Positions 36,017 through 43,825 are shown, counted from the first letter of the stretch. The stretch: 64,000 bases of DNA from Kitasatospora phosalacinea (GCF_030268885.1 NZ_BSSA01000007.1:1-64000); one strand, 5' to 3'. Notes: generated by a model not told the origin, from the letters alone. Numbers and translations: made by a program.

Positions 36017-36309
36017 GCCGAGGCCCCGCTGAACATGTCGCGGAGGGCCTGCTCGGTCTCCGAGTAGTTCTTGCAGGTCTGGTCGAGCTTCTCCTCCAGC
36101 GCTTCGACGCCCTGCGAGATGCGGGTGATGGCGTCCTGCCAGCTGTCGTTGAAGTCGTCGCAGGCGTGGTCGAGGTCCTTGCTGCCGGTCGTCTTCGGGC
36201 CGGTCTCCTTCATGGCGTGGAGCGCCTCGCGCATGTCCTGCTGACTGTCCTTCATGCGCTGCATCAGCTTGGAGAGATCGTCGACTTCGACGCGGAAGTA
36301 GGCCCCCAT
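36013..36309 (-). CDS. WXG100-family (EsxA-like) small helical protein
   Basis: 98 aa, the standard length of WXG100 proteins, and almost wholly helical in two amphipathic halves. The central turn reads NDSWQDAI, keeping the Trp but with Q-D instead of x-G. It ends near YSETEQALRDMFSGASA, resembling the YxxxD/E secretion signal. WXG100 proteins are exported as dimers by type VII systems. It is the first gene of a four-gene operon. GGGGGAC lies upstream of the ATG. No EccC/EssC ATPase lies in the window, so secretion must rely on machinery elsewhere. Confidence 0.83.
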   Translation of the reverse strand: MGAYFRVEVDDLSKLMQRMKDSQQDMREALHAMKETGPKTTGSKDLDHACDDFNDSWQDAITRISQGVEALEEKLDQTCKNYSETEQALRDMFSGASA

Positions 36310-36327
36310 GGCGTTTTCGTCCCCCTA

Positions 36328-36361
36328 GGTCATCACTTTGGTCATTACTGGTCGGCACTTT
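36328..36361 (-). promoter_or_regulatory. Three direct repeats upstream of the WXG100 operon
   Basis: GGTCATCACTTT, GGTCATTACT and GGTCGGCACTTT follow each other with starts 12 and 10 bp apart, about 20-50 bp upstream of the first ATG of the operon. The local base composition is much more AT-rich than the surroundings. Head-to-tail repeats of helical-turn period suggest a regulator binding as an oligomer on one face of DNA. Confidence 0.45.
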
Positions 36362-36608
36362 GCAGACCATCAGACTAGGAGCGCCCCGTGACGGGCGAGC
36401 ACACGGGTGCACACCGCCACACTTCCTTCACTTCCGGCACGCGGGTGCACCACCTTCCGCCGTTCAACTCCCCTCCCCGTCAGGCACGATGACGTCTCGG
36501 GACAGACCGGTCGGTCCGGCGGAACCGGATCGGCGGAACAGCCGCAGTACCACCCCTTTACCGAATCGAATCCGGAACCGCCCGCCCGTTCGCCCCCTGG
36601 AGAATCCC

Positions 36609-37712
36609 GTGCGCACCGAACCCCCCGTCGACCGGCCCCGCACCGAACCGGCCGACGCCGCGGCGGACCGCGGCGCACGCGACCCGTTCTTCGACCGCGT
36701 GAAGCTGCTGGCGACGGTGCTGGTGGTGTGCGGGCACTTCTGGGAACCGTTGGTGCGGGCGCCGGGCCACCGGGTGCTGCACGCCGGGTACCTGCTGGTG
36801 TACGCGTTCCACATGCCGGTGTTCGTGTTCGTCTCCGGCTGGTTCTCCCGCTCCTTCGCCGCCCGCCCGGACCAGCTCGGCCGACTGCTGAGCGGCGTCC
36901 TGGCGCCGTACCTGCTGTGGACGACCCTGCTGGGGGCGTACGCGGCGTGGCTGGGCGGCGGGCGGTTCACGCTCGACCTGCTCACCCCGGTCTGGGTGAC
37001 CTGGTTCCTGCTGTCGCTGTTCCTGTGGCGGCTGAGCGCCCCGCTCTGGCACCGGCTGCGCGCACCGCTGACCACCGCCGTCGCGGTCTCGCTGCTGGCG
37101 GGGGCGCTGCCGCTGACGCCGCAGCTGTCGATCGGGCGGACGCTGCAGTTGCTGCCGTTCTTCGTCGCCGGGCTGGTCCTGGACCGCCGCCGGGTGCTCG
37201 CGCTGCGCGGCCACCGGTGGCTGCGGGCGGCCGCGGTGCCGGTGCTCGGGGCGGCCGCCCCGGCCGCGTACTGGCTGGTGCCGCGGCTGGACGCGGCCTG
37301 GTTCTACCGCAGCGCGAGCGCGGCCGGGCTGCACGCGGGCTACCCGCGCTGGCTGCTGGTGTCGCTGGGGGTCAACCTGGCCGGGGCGGTGCTGGGCGCG
37401 GTGTTCCTGGCGCTGGTGCCGGTGCGGACGCGGTCGCCGCGGTGGGCGGCGCTCGGCGCGGCCGGTACCGCGGCGTTCCTGGTGCACCCGTTCCTGCAAC
37501 TGGCCCTGGTGCACGGCGGCTGGTACGGGCGGGGCTTCCTGCCGTCCGCGGCCGGGCAGTTGGCGCTGACCACCGCCGCGGCGGGGCTGACCCTGCTGCT
37601 GTGCTCCCGGCCGGTGGCCCGGCTGCTGCGGCCGCTGCTCGCACCCCGGCTGCGCCTGCTGCTGCGGGAGCAGCGGCCGTCACCGGCCGGTCCGCCGGCC
37701 GGCCGACTATGA
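36609..37712 (+). CDS. Acyltransferase-3 family membrane protein
   Basis: 367 aa with about ten transmembrane helices. The first helix carries DRVKLLATVLVVCGHF, the R-x(10)-H pattern of acyltransferase-3 (OafA/fucose-4-O-acetylase-like) proteins in which the His is catalytic; FVFVSGWF follows. These enzymes transfer acyl groups from the cytoplasm to sugars or lipids outside. The GTG at 36609 has CTGGAG upstream and begins 27 residues before the domain; a longer frame exists but has no ribosome site. Substrate unknown. Confidence 0.85.
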   Translation: MRTEPPVDRPRTEPADAAADRGARDPFFDRVKLLATVLVVCGHFWEPLVRAPGHRVLHAGYLLVYAFHMPVFVFVSGWFSRSFAARPDQLGRLLSGVLAPYLLWTTLLGAYAAWLGGGRFTLDLLTPVWVTWFLLSLFLWRLSAPLWHRLRAPLTTAVAVSLLAGALPLTPQLSIGRTLQLLPFFVAGLVLDRRRVLALRGHRWLRAAAVPVLGAAAPAAYWLVPRLDAAWFYRSASAAGLHAGYPRWLLVSLGVNLAGAVLGAVFLALVPVRTRSPRWAALGAAGTAAFLVHPFLQLALVHGGWYGRGFLPSAAGQLALTTAAAGLTLLLCSRPVARLLRPLLAPRLRLLLREQRPSPAGPPAGRL

Positions 37713-37757
37713 TCCGGGAACTGCCGTCCGGACGGGACGGCGCACCGGGGGGTAGGC

Positions 37758-38294
37758 ATGTCCGCTGTACGGGCCTGGCACCGCAGGCCGCTGACCTGGG
37801 TACTGGTCGTGCTGCTCGCCCTCGGCGGCGGCCTGGTCGGCGCCCGCGAGGCGTGGGGCAGCTGCTGGCCGATGCACCCGCACGACGCCCGCGCGTACCG
37901 GCAGTACGACTGCGCCAACCTCGGCGGGCCGCGCAACCTGGCCACCCTGCTGCGCTACTACGGCGTGACGCTGCCCGCGGGCGCGACCGGGGTGCGGTAC
38001 TACAGCGACGACAACTCGGTGTCCGGCCCGGACGTCCTCTTCCTGCGCTTCACCGTCCCGTCCGCCACCGCCACCGCCTACTTCGCCGCCCTGCACGCCA
38101 CCGAGAGCACCACCGACCCGGCCACCGCCCTGCAGGACACCGCCGGGTTGCGCCGCCGCGACCACGTCGACTGGACCTTCCCCCCGGACAGCCCCCACCG
38201 CGTCCTCACCTTCGGCCCCGCCCCCGCGGGCACCGCCGTCACGACCCCGGACGGCGACGCCACCACCGTCCACCTGACCGTCCTGCACGCCTGA
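37758..38294 (+). CDS. Membrane-anchored or secreted protein of unknown function
   Basis: 178 aa. A basic start and one hydrophobic helix (about 13-30) form a signal peptide or signal anchor. The mature part contains two cysteines (SCWPMHPHD and QYDCANL) and a mixed beta domain with GVRYYSDDNSVSGPDVLFLRFTVP. GGGGGG lies 5 nt before the ATG. It starts 45 bp after the acyltransferase stop on the same strand, so they may share a transcript. No family recognised. Confidence 0.72.
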   Translation: MSAVRAWHRRPLTWVLVVLLALGGGLVGAREAWGSCWPMHPHDARAYRQYDCANLGGPRNLATLLRYYGVTLPAGATGVRYYSDDNSVSGPDVLFLRFTVPSATATAYFAALHATESTTDPATALQDTAGLRRRDHVDWTFPPDSPHRVLTFGPAPAGTAVTTPDGDATTVHLTVLHA

Positions 38295-38543
38295 GCCCCT
38301 CCCCGGGGTGCAGCAGCGCCTCGGCGATCTCCCGGACGCGCGCCCGGGTGATCCCGGTGCGCTGCTCGACGGTCGGCGGGTGGCCGGTGGGCTCCAGCTC
38401 GATGTACGGGCGCTGTCCGACCGACCGGGTGTGTCGCCGTGCGGCAGACCCCGGCCCGGTGCCCGGACGGCCCCTCGGCAAGGCCCGGGCGCGGCAGGAC
38501 CGCACGGGAGGGCCCGGCGCGGGAGGGCCCCGGCGCGGGAGGG

Positions 38544-39206
38544 TCAGCCGTCGGGCCAGCGGTCGGGGCGCAGCGTCGGGTACCCGACGAAGTCGAACAT
38601 CCGCTGCCCGGGGGCCAGTTCGTCGGGCGTGCCGGTGAAGCGGTGCGCGCCGACGGCGTAGCCGACGTCGGGCGGGGAGAGCCAGCGCTGCTCGAACTCC
38701 GCCTCGGCGAACCAGTCGAGGATCCGCGGCACCAGGTCGGGCGCCTCGCGGTGCCTGGTCCAGATCACCGTGCCGCCGGTGCGGCACAGCGCCCGGCAGG
38801 CCCGGACGGTGCGGGCCACGTCGGCGTCCGTGAGGTTGCCGAAGACCCCGCAGGCCAGCACCACGTCCGCCGGGGCGAGGCCCGCGTAGTGGGCGGGCAG
38901 CGCGGCGTCCCCCGTCACCGTCTCGACCTGGGCACCGAGTCCCGCCGCCTCGGCGCGCCGTCGGGCCGCCGCGGTGTTGCGCGCGTCCGCCTCGACCAGC
39001 CGGACCCGGACGTCGGCCCGGCGCGGGTGCTCGGCCAGCACGCCCAGGACGTCCCGCCCCTCGCCCGCGCACAGGCTGACGATGCCCAGGCCGCCCGGCG
39101 GGGCGCCGTCCAGCACCTCCCGCAGCCGGGCCTGCACGGTGAGCAGCCGCCGGGCCTGCCAGGAGCCCGGGTCGTCGTAGGCCCCGTGCCACGCGCTCCA
39201 GTCCAT
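38544..39206 (-). CDS. Class I SAM-dependent methyltransferase
   Basis: 220 aa. Rossmann-type methyltransferase with motif I IVSLCAGEGRDVLG, acidic motif II VRLVEADARN, and motif IV region ADVVLACGVFGNL. The VSLCAGxGRD form is typical of a streptomycete family annotated as class I SAM methyltransferases acting on unknown small molecules. C-terminal FDFVGYPTLRPD may be part of the substrate site. It is divergent from nothing obvious; the nearest same-strand gene is the 43-aa membrane protein 79 bp upstream. Confidence 0.88.
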   Translation of the reverse strand: MDWSAWHGAYDDPGSWQARRLLTVQARLREVLDGAPPGGLGIVSLCAGEGRDVLGVLAEHPRRADVRVRLVEADARNTAAARRRAEAAGLGAQVETVTGDAALPAHYAGLAPADVVLACGVFGNLTDADVARTVRACRALCRTGGTVIWTRHREAPDLVPRILDWFAEAEFEQRWLSPPDVGYAVGAHRFTGTPDELAPGQRMFDFVGYPTLRPDRWPDG

Positions 39207-39285
39207 GCCCGGACGGTACGCCCGCGCACCACGGCCCGGCCAGCCGTTTTCCCTTGCCCGTACGTGATGGTGACGGTCCGTCAGG

Positions 39286-39417
39286 TCAGTGGCGGCCGCC
39301 GACGGTGAACAGCAGGATCACGAACCCCGCGAAGAGGTGGGTGCCGGCGATGTAGATCAGGGCGCGGACGATCATCGCCCGGCGCTTGCTCTTCTCGTCG
39401 CGGACGGCGTCGCTCAT
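39286..39417 (-). CDS. 43-aa single-helix membrane protein
   Basis: MSDAVRDEKSKRRAMIVRAL followed by one hydrophobic helix (about 18-37) and GGRH. The basic N-terminal half suggests inside orientation. It resembles the very short single-pass proteins (DUF6126-like) often seen in streptomycetes; this family match is tentative. It lies just after a region of hexanucleotide repeats and before the methyltransferase gene. Confidence 0.6.
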   Translation of the reverse strand: MSDAVRDEKSKRRAMIVRALIYIAGTHLFAGFVILLFTVGGRH

Positions 39418-39426
39418 GACTGCTCC

Positions 39427-39476
39427 GATGCTGGTGCTGGTGCTGGTGCTGGTGATGGTGTCGGTGCTGGTGTCGG
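39427..39476. repeat. Short hexanucleotide tract (GCTGGT-type)
   Basis: About eight near-perfect copies of GCTGGT/GATGGT/GTCGGT in tandem, directly upstream of the 43-aa membrane protein gene (minus strand) and 19 bp after the SulP stop. It separates the two genes and may vary in length by slippage. Confidence 0.7.
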
Positions 39477-39495
39477 CAAAGGGGTGGGCGGCCGG

Positions 39496-41274
39496 TCACC
39501 GCACCCCGCCGCGGTCGGCGGTCGGTGCGGGGCTCCGCAGGCCCTCGGCGTCCAGGTGCCGCCGGGCGCAGGCGACCGCTTCCGGGGTGCTGCCGAAGAC
39601 CCGGCCCTGTTCCCGCAGCCGGTCCAGCACGCCGAGCGCGTCCAGCGGCCGGTGGTGCTCCGCGCGCAGGCCGGAGAGCAGCACCAGGGTGCCGCGCCGC
39701 TCCAGTTCGGCGATGGTGTCGCCCAGCACCACCGCGCCGCTGGCGTCGATCGCGCTGACCCGCGACATCCGCAGGATCGCCACCCGCACCCGGCCCGCCC
39801 CGGTCAGGGCGGGCCGGAAGCGGTGCGCGGCGGCGAACAGCAGCGGCCCGTCGATCCGGTACGCGACGACGTGCTCGGCGAGCAGCGCCCGTTCCCCGTC
39901 CCGCTCCCCGTCCCGCCCCGTGCCCGCACCCGCCGCCGCTCCGCCCGGGGGCTCCCCGTGCAGCGGCACCTGCTCGACCCGGGCCGCCCGCGCCACCTCG
40001 GCCAGTGCCAGCACCCCGGACAGCAGCAGGCCCACCGCCACGGCCGTCACCAGGTCGAACGCCAGGGTCGCGGCGGCCGTCAGCACCAGCACCGCCGCCG
40101 CGCCGCGCCCGCTGCGCGCCAGGGCCCGCAGCGGGCCGACCTCGACCATCCGGACGGCGGTGGCGATCAGCACGCCCGCCAGCGCCGCCAGCGGGATCCC
40201 GGCCACCAGCGGCGCGGCGGCGTACACGATCGCCGCGAGGACGGCCGCGTGCACCAGCGCCGCCAGCCGGGAGGCCGCGCCGGAGCGGACGTTGACGGCG
40301 GTCCGGGCGATCGCGCCGGTCGCGGCGATCCCGCCGAACAGCGGCGCGACCAGGTTGGCCACCCCCTGGCCGAACAACTCCCGGTCGCTGTCGTGCCGTT
40401 CGCCCGCGGCGGCCGCGGCGCCCTTGGCGCCCATCGCGTCAGCGGCGGTCGCCGACATCAGCGACTCCAGTGCGGCGAGCGCCGCCACCGCGAGCGCCGG
40501 GGGCAGCAGCGCGGGCACGTCGGCCGCCTCGAAGAAGTCGAGCGAGGGCGCGGGGAGCCCGGCGGGCAGGTGGCCGATGGTGGCCACCGGCAGGTCGGCC
40601 GCCCGGGCCAGCAGGGTGGCCGCGACCACCGCGAGCAGCGAGAACGGGACGGCGGGCCGCAGCCGCGCGCCGATCAGCATCACGGCGGCCACGCCCAGCG
40701 CCAACCCGAGCGCGGCGGGGTGCGGGGCGGCGAGGAAGGCGCCGACCGCCCGCACCGCGACCACCGCCGGGTTGTCGCCCGCGGGCCCGGGCACGCCGAG
40801 CGCACCCGGCACCTGCTGCAGCGCGATCACTCCGGCGATGCCGACCGTGAACCCCTCCACCACCGGCACCGGCACGTACGCCATCCAGCGCCCGGCCCGG
40901 GCCAGCGCGAGCACGACCAGCACCACCCCGGCCAGCAGGCCGACCGTCAGCACCCCGTCCACGCCGTACCGGTGGACGATCGGCACCAGCACCACCGTCA
41001 TCGCCCCGGTCGGCCCGGACACCTGCAGGTTCGACCCGCCGAACACCGCCGCCAGCGCACCCGCCACCACCGCGGTGGCCAGGCCCGCCGCGGCGCCCGC
41101 GCCGGAGGAGATCCCGAAGCCGAGCGCGAGCGGCAGCGCGACGACCGCGACGGTCAGCCCGGCGAGCAGGTCGGTGCGCGGGGAGCGGCCCATGCCCGCG
41201 AGGATCCGCCGGTCCGGCAGCACGCCGGCCAGCCCGGCCCGTACGCCCGCCAGCCCGGCCCGTGCGGTGCTCAC
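39496..41274 (-). CDS. SulP-family anion transporter with C-terminal STAS domain
   Basis: 592 aa. Membrane part of about 12-14 helices (to about residue 420) with SulP signatures ALPLALGFGISSGAG, NLQVSGPTGAMTVV and TGAIARTAVNVRSGA. A cytoplasmic STAS domain (about 460-570) contains ILRMSRVSAIDASGAVVL. SulP proteins transport sulfate, bicarbonate or other anions with Na+ or H+. The GTG at 41274 overlaps the stop of the upstream small gene (GTGA). The ArsR regulator gene upstream, and repeats in the operon promoter, suggest it is repressed until a signal arrives. Confidence 0.92.
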   Translation of the reverse strand: MSTARAGLAGVRAGLAGVLPDRRILAGMGRSPRTDLLAGLTVAVVALPLALGFGISSGAGAAAGLATAVVAGALAAVFGGSNLQVSGPTGAMTVVLVPIVHRYGVDGVLTVGLLAGVVLVVLALARAGRWMAYVPVPVVEGFTVGIAGVIALQQVPGALGVPGPAGDNPAVVAVRAVGAFLAAPHPAALGLALGVAAVMLIGARLRPAVPFSLLAVVAATLLARAADLPVATIGHLPAGLPAPSLDFFEAADVPALLPPALAVAALAALESLMSATAADAMGAKGAAAAAGERHDSDRELFGQGVANLVAPLFGGIAATGAIARTAVNVRSGAASRLAALVHAAVLAAIVYAAAPLVAGIPLAALAGVLIATAVRMVEVGPLRALARSGRGAAAVLVLTAAATLAFDLVTAVAVGLLLSGVLALAEVARAARVEQVPLHGEPPGGAAAGAGTGRDGERDGERALLAEHVVAYRIDGPLLFAAAHRFRPALTGAGRVRVAILRMSRVSAIDASGAVVLGDTIAELERRGTLVLLSGLRAEHHRPLDALGVLDRLREQGRVFGSTPEAVACARRHLDAEGLRSPAPTADRGGVR

Positions 41275-41531
41275 GCCCGTTCCGGCGCGGCGTGCGGTGC
41301 GGCGTGCGGCGTGGATTCCGGTGCGGCGTGCGGTGCGGCGTGCGCCGTGGATTCCGGTGCGGCGTGCGGCGGGAGGGCGATCCCGTGCTGTTCGGCGATC
41401 CGCAGCAGTTCGGCGATCCGTCCGGCGTAGGCCCGCTCGCCGTCCTCGTCCCCGGCGGTGCGCGCCGCGTGCTCGGACTGCCTGGCCAGGGCGAGTTGGT
41501 CGCGCAGTTCCTGGTCGAAGACCCCGGTCAC
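41271..41531 (-). CDS. Small protein coupled to SulP, with repeat-encoded His/Ala/Pro tail
   Basis: About 86 aa from a GTG with AAGGAGG upstream. The first 55 residues form charged helices (FDQELRDQLALARQSEHAARTAG, then RIAELLRIAEQHGI). The tail HAAPEST-HAAP is encoded by a 36-bp tandem repeat and is rich in His and Pro, so it may bind metal or just be flexible. It is followed by SulP with a 4-bp overlap. Function unknown; the pairing suggests a SulP accessory factor. Confidence 0.7.
   Translation of the reverse strand: MTGVFDQELRDQLALARQSEHAARTAGDEDGERAYAGRIAELLRIAEQHGIALPPHAAPESTAHAAPHAAPESTPHAAPHAAPERA
41279..41373. repeat. 36-bp tandem repeat inside the SulP-coupled small gene
   Basis: About 2.6 copies of a 36-bp unit; full starts at 41311 and 41347 (GTGGATTCCGGTGCGGCG...). 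It encodes a 12-residue repeat of the HAAPEST type. The reading frame is kept, so copy number can change without breaking the gene. Confidence 0.75.
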
Positions 41532-41599
41532 CGTGGCCCTCCTTCGGCCGTCCCCGGCCCGGCCCGGCCCGGTCGGGCACACCGGCGTCCGGTCCCACA

Positions 41600-41649
41600 G
41601 CAGGCATCATGTATGGACTTTACGAATTTCGCAAGTCGATGTTTTCGCA
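41600..41649 (-). promoter_or_regulatory. SulP operon promoter with probable ArsR operator
   Basis: On the minus strand TTGCGA, 17 nt, CATGAT forms a promoter leading into the small gene and SulP. Overlapping it, TTTCGCA occurs twice as direct repeats (41627-41633 and 41643-41649, 16 bp apart on the plus strand), and the palindrome CGAATTTCG lies at 41623-41631. An ArsR-family gene is the next gene upstream, so binding of that repressor here is a reasonable inference. Confidence 0.5.
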
Positions 41650-41716
41650 TGTCGCCCGCCCGAGGGTCCACCCGCGGAGGACGGAGGGAGGGGCGGAGGA
41701 GGCCGAGCCGCCCGGC

Positions 41717-42094
41717 TCAGGACCGGGACGGTCCGCCGGACGCGCGCAGGCCGTCCAGGAGCTCGACCTGCCCGATGATCACCCCGCCCAGGATCTCGCG
41801 GGCCACCGCGAGCAGCTCCGCGACCCGCGGGCTGGTGAGGCTGTAGTGGACGGTGCTGCCCTCCCGGCGGGCGACCACCAGGTTGGCCCGGCGCAGGACG
41901 GCGAGCTGCTGGGAGAGGTGGGCCGCCTCCACCCCGGTCTCGGGCAGCAGTTCGGCCACCGCGTGCTCGCGCTCGCTGAGCAGCTCCAGCACCCGGATGC
42001 GGACCGGGTGGCCGAGCGTCTTGAAGAACTCCGCCTTCACCTGGTACAGCGGCGTGCTGACCACGGGGGACACGCGGGGGGCGTCGGCACCCAC
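41717..42094 (-). CDS. ArsR-family winged-helix repressor
   Basis: About 125 aa. The ArsR core is HPVRIRVLELLSEREHAVAEL, then recognition helix EAAHLSQQLAVLRRANLV and wing REGSTVHYSL. The classical metal site ELCVC on helix 3 is absent (AVAELL), so it senses something other than arsenite, or uses other residues. The GTG at 42094 is favoured by GGGG 7 nt before it. It lies upstream of the SulP operon on the same strand and probably controls it. Confidence 0.85.
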   Translation of the reverse strand: MGADAPRVSPVVSTPLYQVKAEFFKTLGHPVRIRVLELLSEREHAVAELLPETGVEAAHLSQQLAVLRRANLVVARREGSTVHYSLTSPRVAELLAVAREILGGVIIGQVELLDGLRASGGPSRS

Positions 42095-42215
42095 AGGTTC
42101 ACCCCATCTCCGTCGGATCCTGGACGCTGCCGTCAGGCACGACCTTAGCAACCGCGCCGCAGCCCCGAGAGCGCACGCGGTCCGCCCGCCCGCGCCGGGC
42201 ATGTCGACCTTCGCA

Positions 42216-42233
42216 GTTGCTAACATCGGCAAC
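42216..42233. promoter_or_regulatory. Palindrome upstream of the ArsR gene
   Basis: GTTGC-TAACATCG-GCAAC, an 18-bp inverted repeat with perfect 5-bp arms, lies about 120 bp upstream of the ArsR start. A half-site-like TTAGCAACC occurs at 42145. Nearby TTCGCA and CATGTCG resemble bases in the SulP promoter. It may be an autoregulatory site. Confidence 0.4.
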
Positions 42234-42300
42234 CGAGGGACGGCACCCTGACCCCGCCCACCATCCGCCCCGCGCCGCACGGCAGTTCGGCGCCCTCGGC

Positions 42301-42306
42301 TAGGGT
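42301..42306 (+). promoter_or_regulatory. TAGGGT -10 box placed for leaderless transcription
   Basis: TAGGGT ends 7 nt before the ATG of the PhnA-like gene, with no ribosome site between. No good -35 box is seen. Consistent with a leaderless message. Confidence 0.4.
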
Positions 42307-42313
42307 GGGCGAA

Positions 42314-42667
42314 ATGAGCGAGAACCTCCCTCCTTGTCCGAAGTGTTCCAGCGAGTACACCTACGCGATGGACGCCCTGGTGGTCTGCCCCGAGTGCGGC
42401 CACGAGTGGTCCCCCGCCGAAACCGCGGGTGCCGCGGACCCCGTCGGGCGGGTGGTCCGGGACGCGGTCGGCAACGTGCTGAGCGACGGCGACACGGTGA
42501 CGGTCGTCAAGGCGCTCAAGGTGAAGGGCAGCCCCTCCGGCATCAAGGCGGGCACCAAGGTGCGCAACATCCGCCTGGTCGACGGCGTCGACGGCCACGA
42601 CATCGACTGCCGCGTCGAGGGCTTCGGCGCCATGCAGTTGAAGTCGAGCGTGGTCAAGAAGGTCTGA
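42314..42667 (+). CDS. PhnA/YjdM-family zinc ribbon domain protein
   Basis: About 117 aa. N-terminal zinc ribbon CPKC...CPEC (residues 8-11 and 26-29) and a C-terminal beta domain with RDAVGNVLSDGDTVTVVKALKVKG and the conserved KxGTKVRNIRLVDG. This is the PhnA protein (YjdM), once linked to alkylphosphonate use but unrelated to phosphonoacetate hydrolase; its role is unclear. The ATG at 42314 is preferred over a GTG 9 bp earlier because it keeps the family start and fits a TAGGGT box 7 nt upstream. Confidence 0.88.
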   Translation: MSENLPPCPKCSSEYTYAMDALVVCPECGHEWSPAETAGAADPVGRVVRDAVGNVLSDGDTVTVVKALKVKGSPSGIKAGTKVRNIRLVDGVDGHDIDCRVEGFGAMQLKSSVVKKV

Positions 42668-43034
42668 GCGGACCCCGGCCCGTTCCCCCTTCCGCTCCGG
42701 GACGCCCGAACTCCTCGGCTCGCCGGGCCTCCCCGTCGTCCCGTGGGAGCAGGCTCCCGACCTCGGTCCCGAGCTGGCGACATCCGCCGGCTTCGGCGGC
42801 CGACACCCTTGCCCCAACGGGAAGTTGACTGTCCACTCGCGCGGGTTCGGCTACAACAAGAAGCCGACCGCACCGGACACCGGGGGTCGGGGCGTCCCCG
42901 TGTTCGGGGTGTCGCCGGAGTGGCCGCCGGACGACGGCGGGGCGCCGATCGCGGACGCGCTGGTGCCTCGCCGTAGCGCCACTGGCGCAGTCGCAGCAGC
43001 CCGGGGGTCTCGACGGCGGTGGCCCGCGCAGGTG
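42668..43034. other. Low-coding region between phnA-like gene and NB-ARC-like remnant
   Basis: No gene is convincing here. On the plus strand a frame from about 42700 to 42990 reads plausible peptide (for example GRGVPVFGVSPEWPPDDGG) but has no good start or end. The minus strand also holds open frames. GC-skewed runs and the lack of a conserved motif suggest decayed DNA. It may once have been the C-terminal part of the NB-ARC-like gene or of a neighbouring gene. Confidence 0.4.
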
Positions 43035-43485
43035 GCCGTCCCCAGTGGATCGCCACCGCGCTGGCGCCGATGCCGTCCGGGCCGTGCAGCCGCACCTGCC
43101 GGGGGCGGCCGTCGACCCTACGCCCGGCCTCCCGGTCGAGCGCGGCGAGCAGGTCCCTGCGGTCGGTGAAGTACCGGGCGGAGGCGGGCAGCAGCCGCGG
43201 CACCGCGCGCACCGGGCCCGGGGCGCCGTCGGCCAGGCCACTCGTCCAGGCGGCCGGCGCCCGGGCCCGTTCCGGGTCGTGGCGCACCCCCTCGACCAGC
43301 AGCCGGGCCAGCCCCTCCCGCTCCTCCCCCCGACCGGCGCGGCGATCTGTCGGCCGGTCACCCGCTGGGCGAGGTTCCCGACCGACTCCCAGGCCCACTT
43401 CCCGGCCTCCCCCGCCGTCGCCGAGCCGACCGCGCCCAGCACCCCCGTGACCGCCGCGGCCGACAGCGGATCGCCCCCCCCGCAT
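43035..43485 (-). pseudogene. Frameshifted remnant of an NB-ARC/TPR (STAND) ATPase gene
   Basis: Pieces of one protein appear in two frames. First GGDPLSAAAVTGVLGAVGS then GEAGKWAWESVGNLAQRV (frame 1, from about 43470), then GEEREGLARLLVEGVRHDPE, LPASARYFTDRRDLLAALD and the P-loop region GPDGIGASAVAIHW (frame 2). The order matches the N-terminus of streptomycete NB-ARC/TPR regulators. The Walker A Lys-Thr is lost (GASA for GKTA). Both shifts fall at G runs: eight G at 43474-43481 and six G near 43333. The C-terminal NB-ARC and TPR parts are missing. If the runs are sequencing errors it would still be truncated. Confidence 0.45.
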
Positions 43486-43628
43486 CCCCAGAACCGTGCC
43501 CGATCGGCCACCGCCGCCCGCATGCGCCACCTGACGAGCCCAACAGTGGCCTGCCCACCACGCTCCGTCAGCACGCTCCCGGCCCTTGGCCCGTCGCCCC
43601 CCGCGCCCGGCTGACGGCCCGGAATGCA

Positions 43629-43662
43629 AGAAATCCCGCCCGGTTTCCCGGGCGGGATTTCT
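43629..43662 (-). terminator. Terminator hairpin after tRNA-Ala
   Basis: AGAAATCCCGCCCGG pairs perfectly over 15 bp with CCGGGCGGGATTTCT around a 4-nt loop, 2 bp from the tRNA CCA end, on the minus strand. The downstream arm ends in a T-rich stretch. It ends the tRNA transcript. Confidence 0.8.
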
Positions 43663-43741
<79 letters not shown>

Positions 43742-43825
43742 AACAAGAAAGAACTCTATCACCTCTGCGGGGGTACTCGTGACCATGGTCGTCCCGGCCG
43801 GGCCGCGGGGGTGTCCGGGCGTGCG

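Noticed and set aside
38295..38543. Minus-strand peptide with PTVEQRTGITRARVREIAEALL between the 178-aa gene and the methyltransferase
   Set aside because: It reads like a helical regulator fragment but has no start, no stop at a sensible place and no family I can name. It is not strong enough to report as a gene or pseudogene.
42823..43169. Plus-strand frame reading GRGVPVFGVSPEWPPDDGG
   Set aside because: Plausible peptide for about 60 residues but no ribosome site, no recognisable family, and it overlaps the NB-ARC-like remnant on the other strand.
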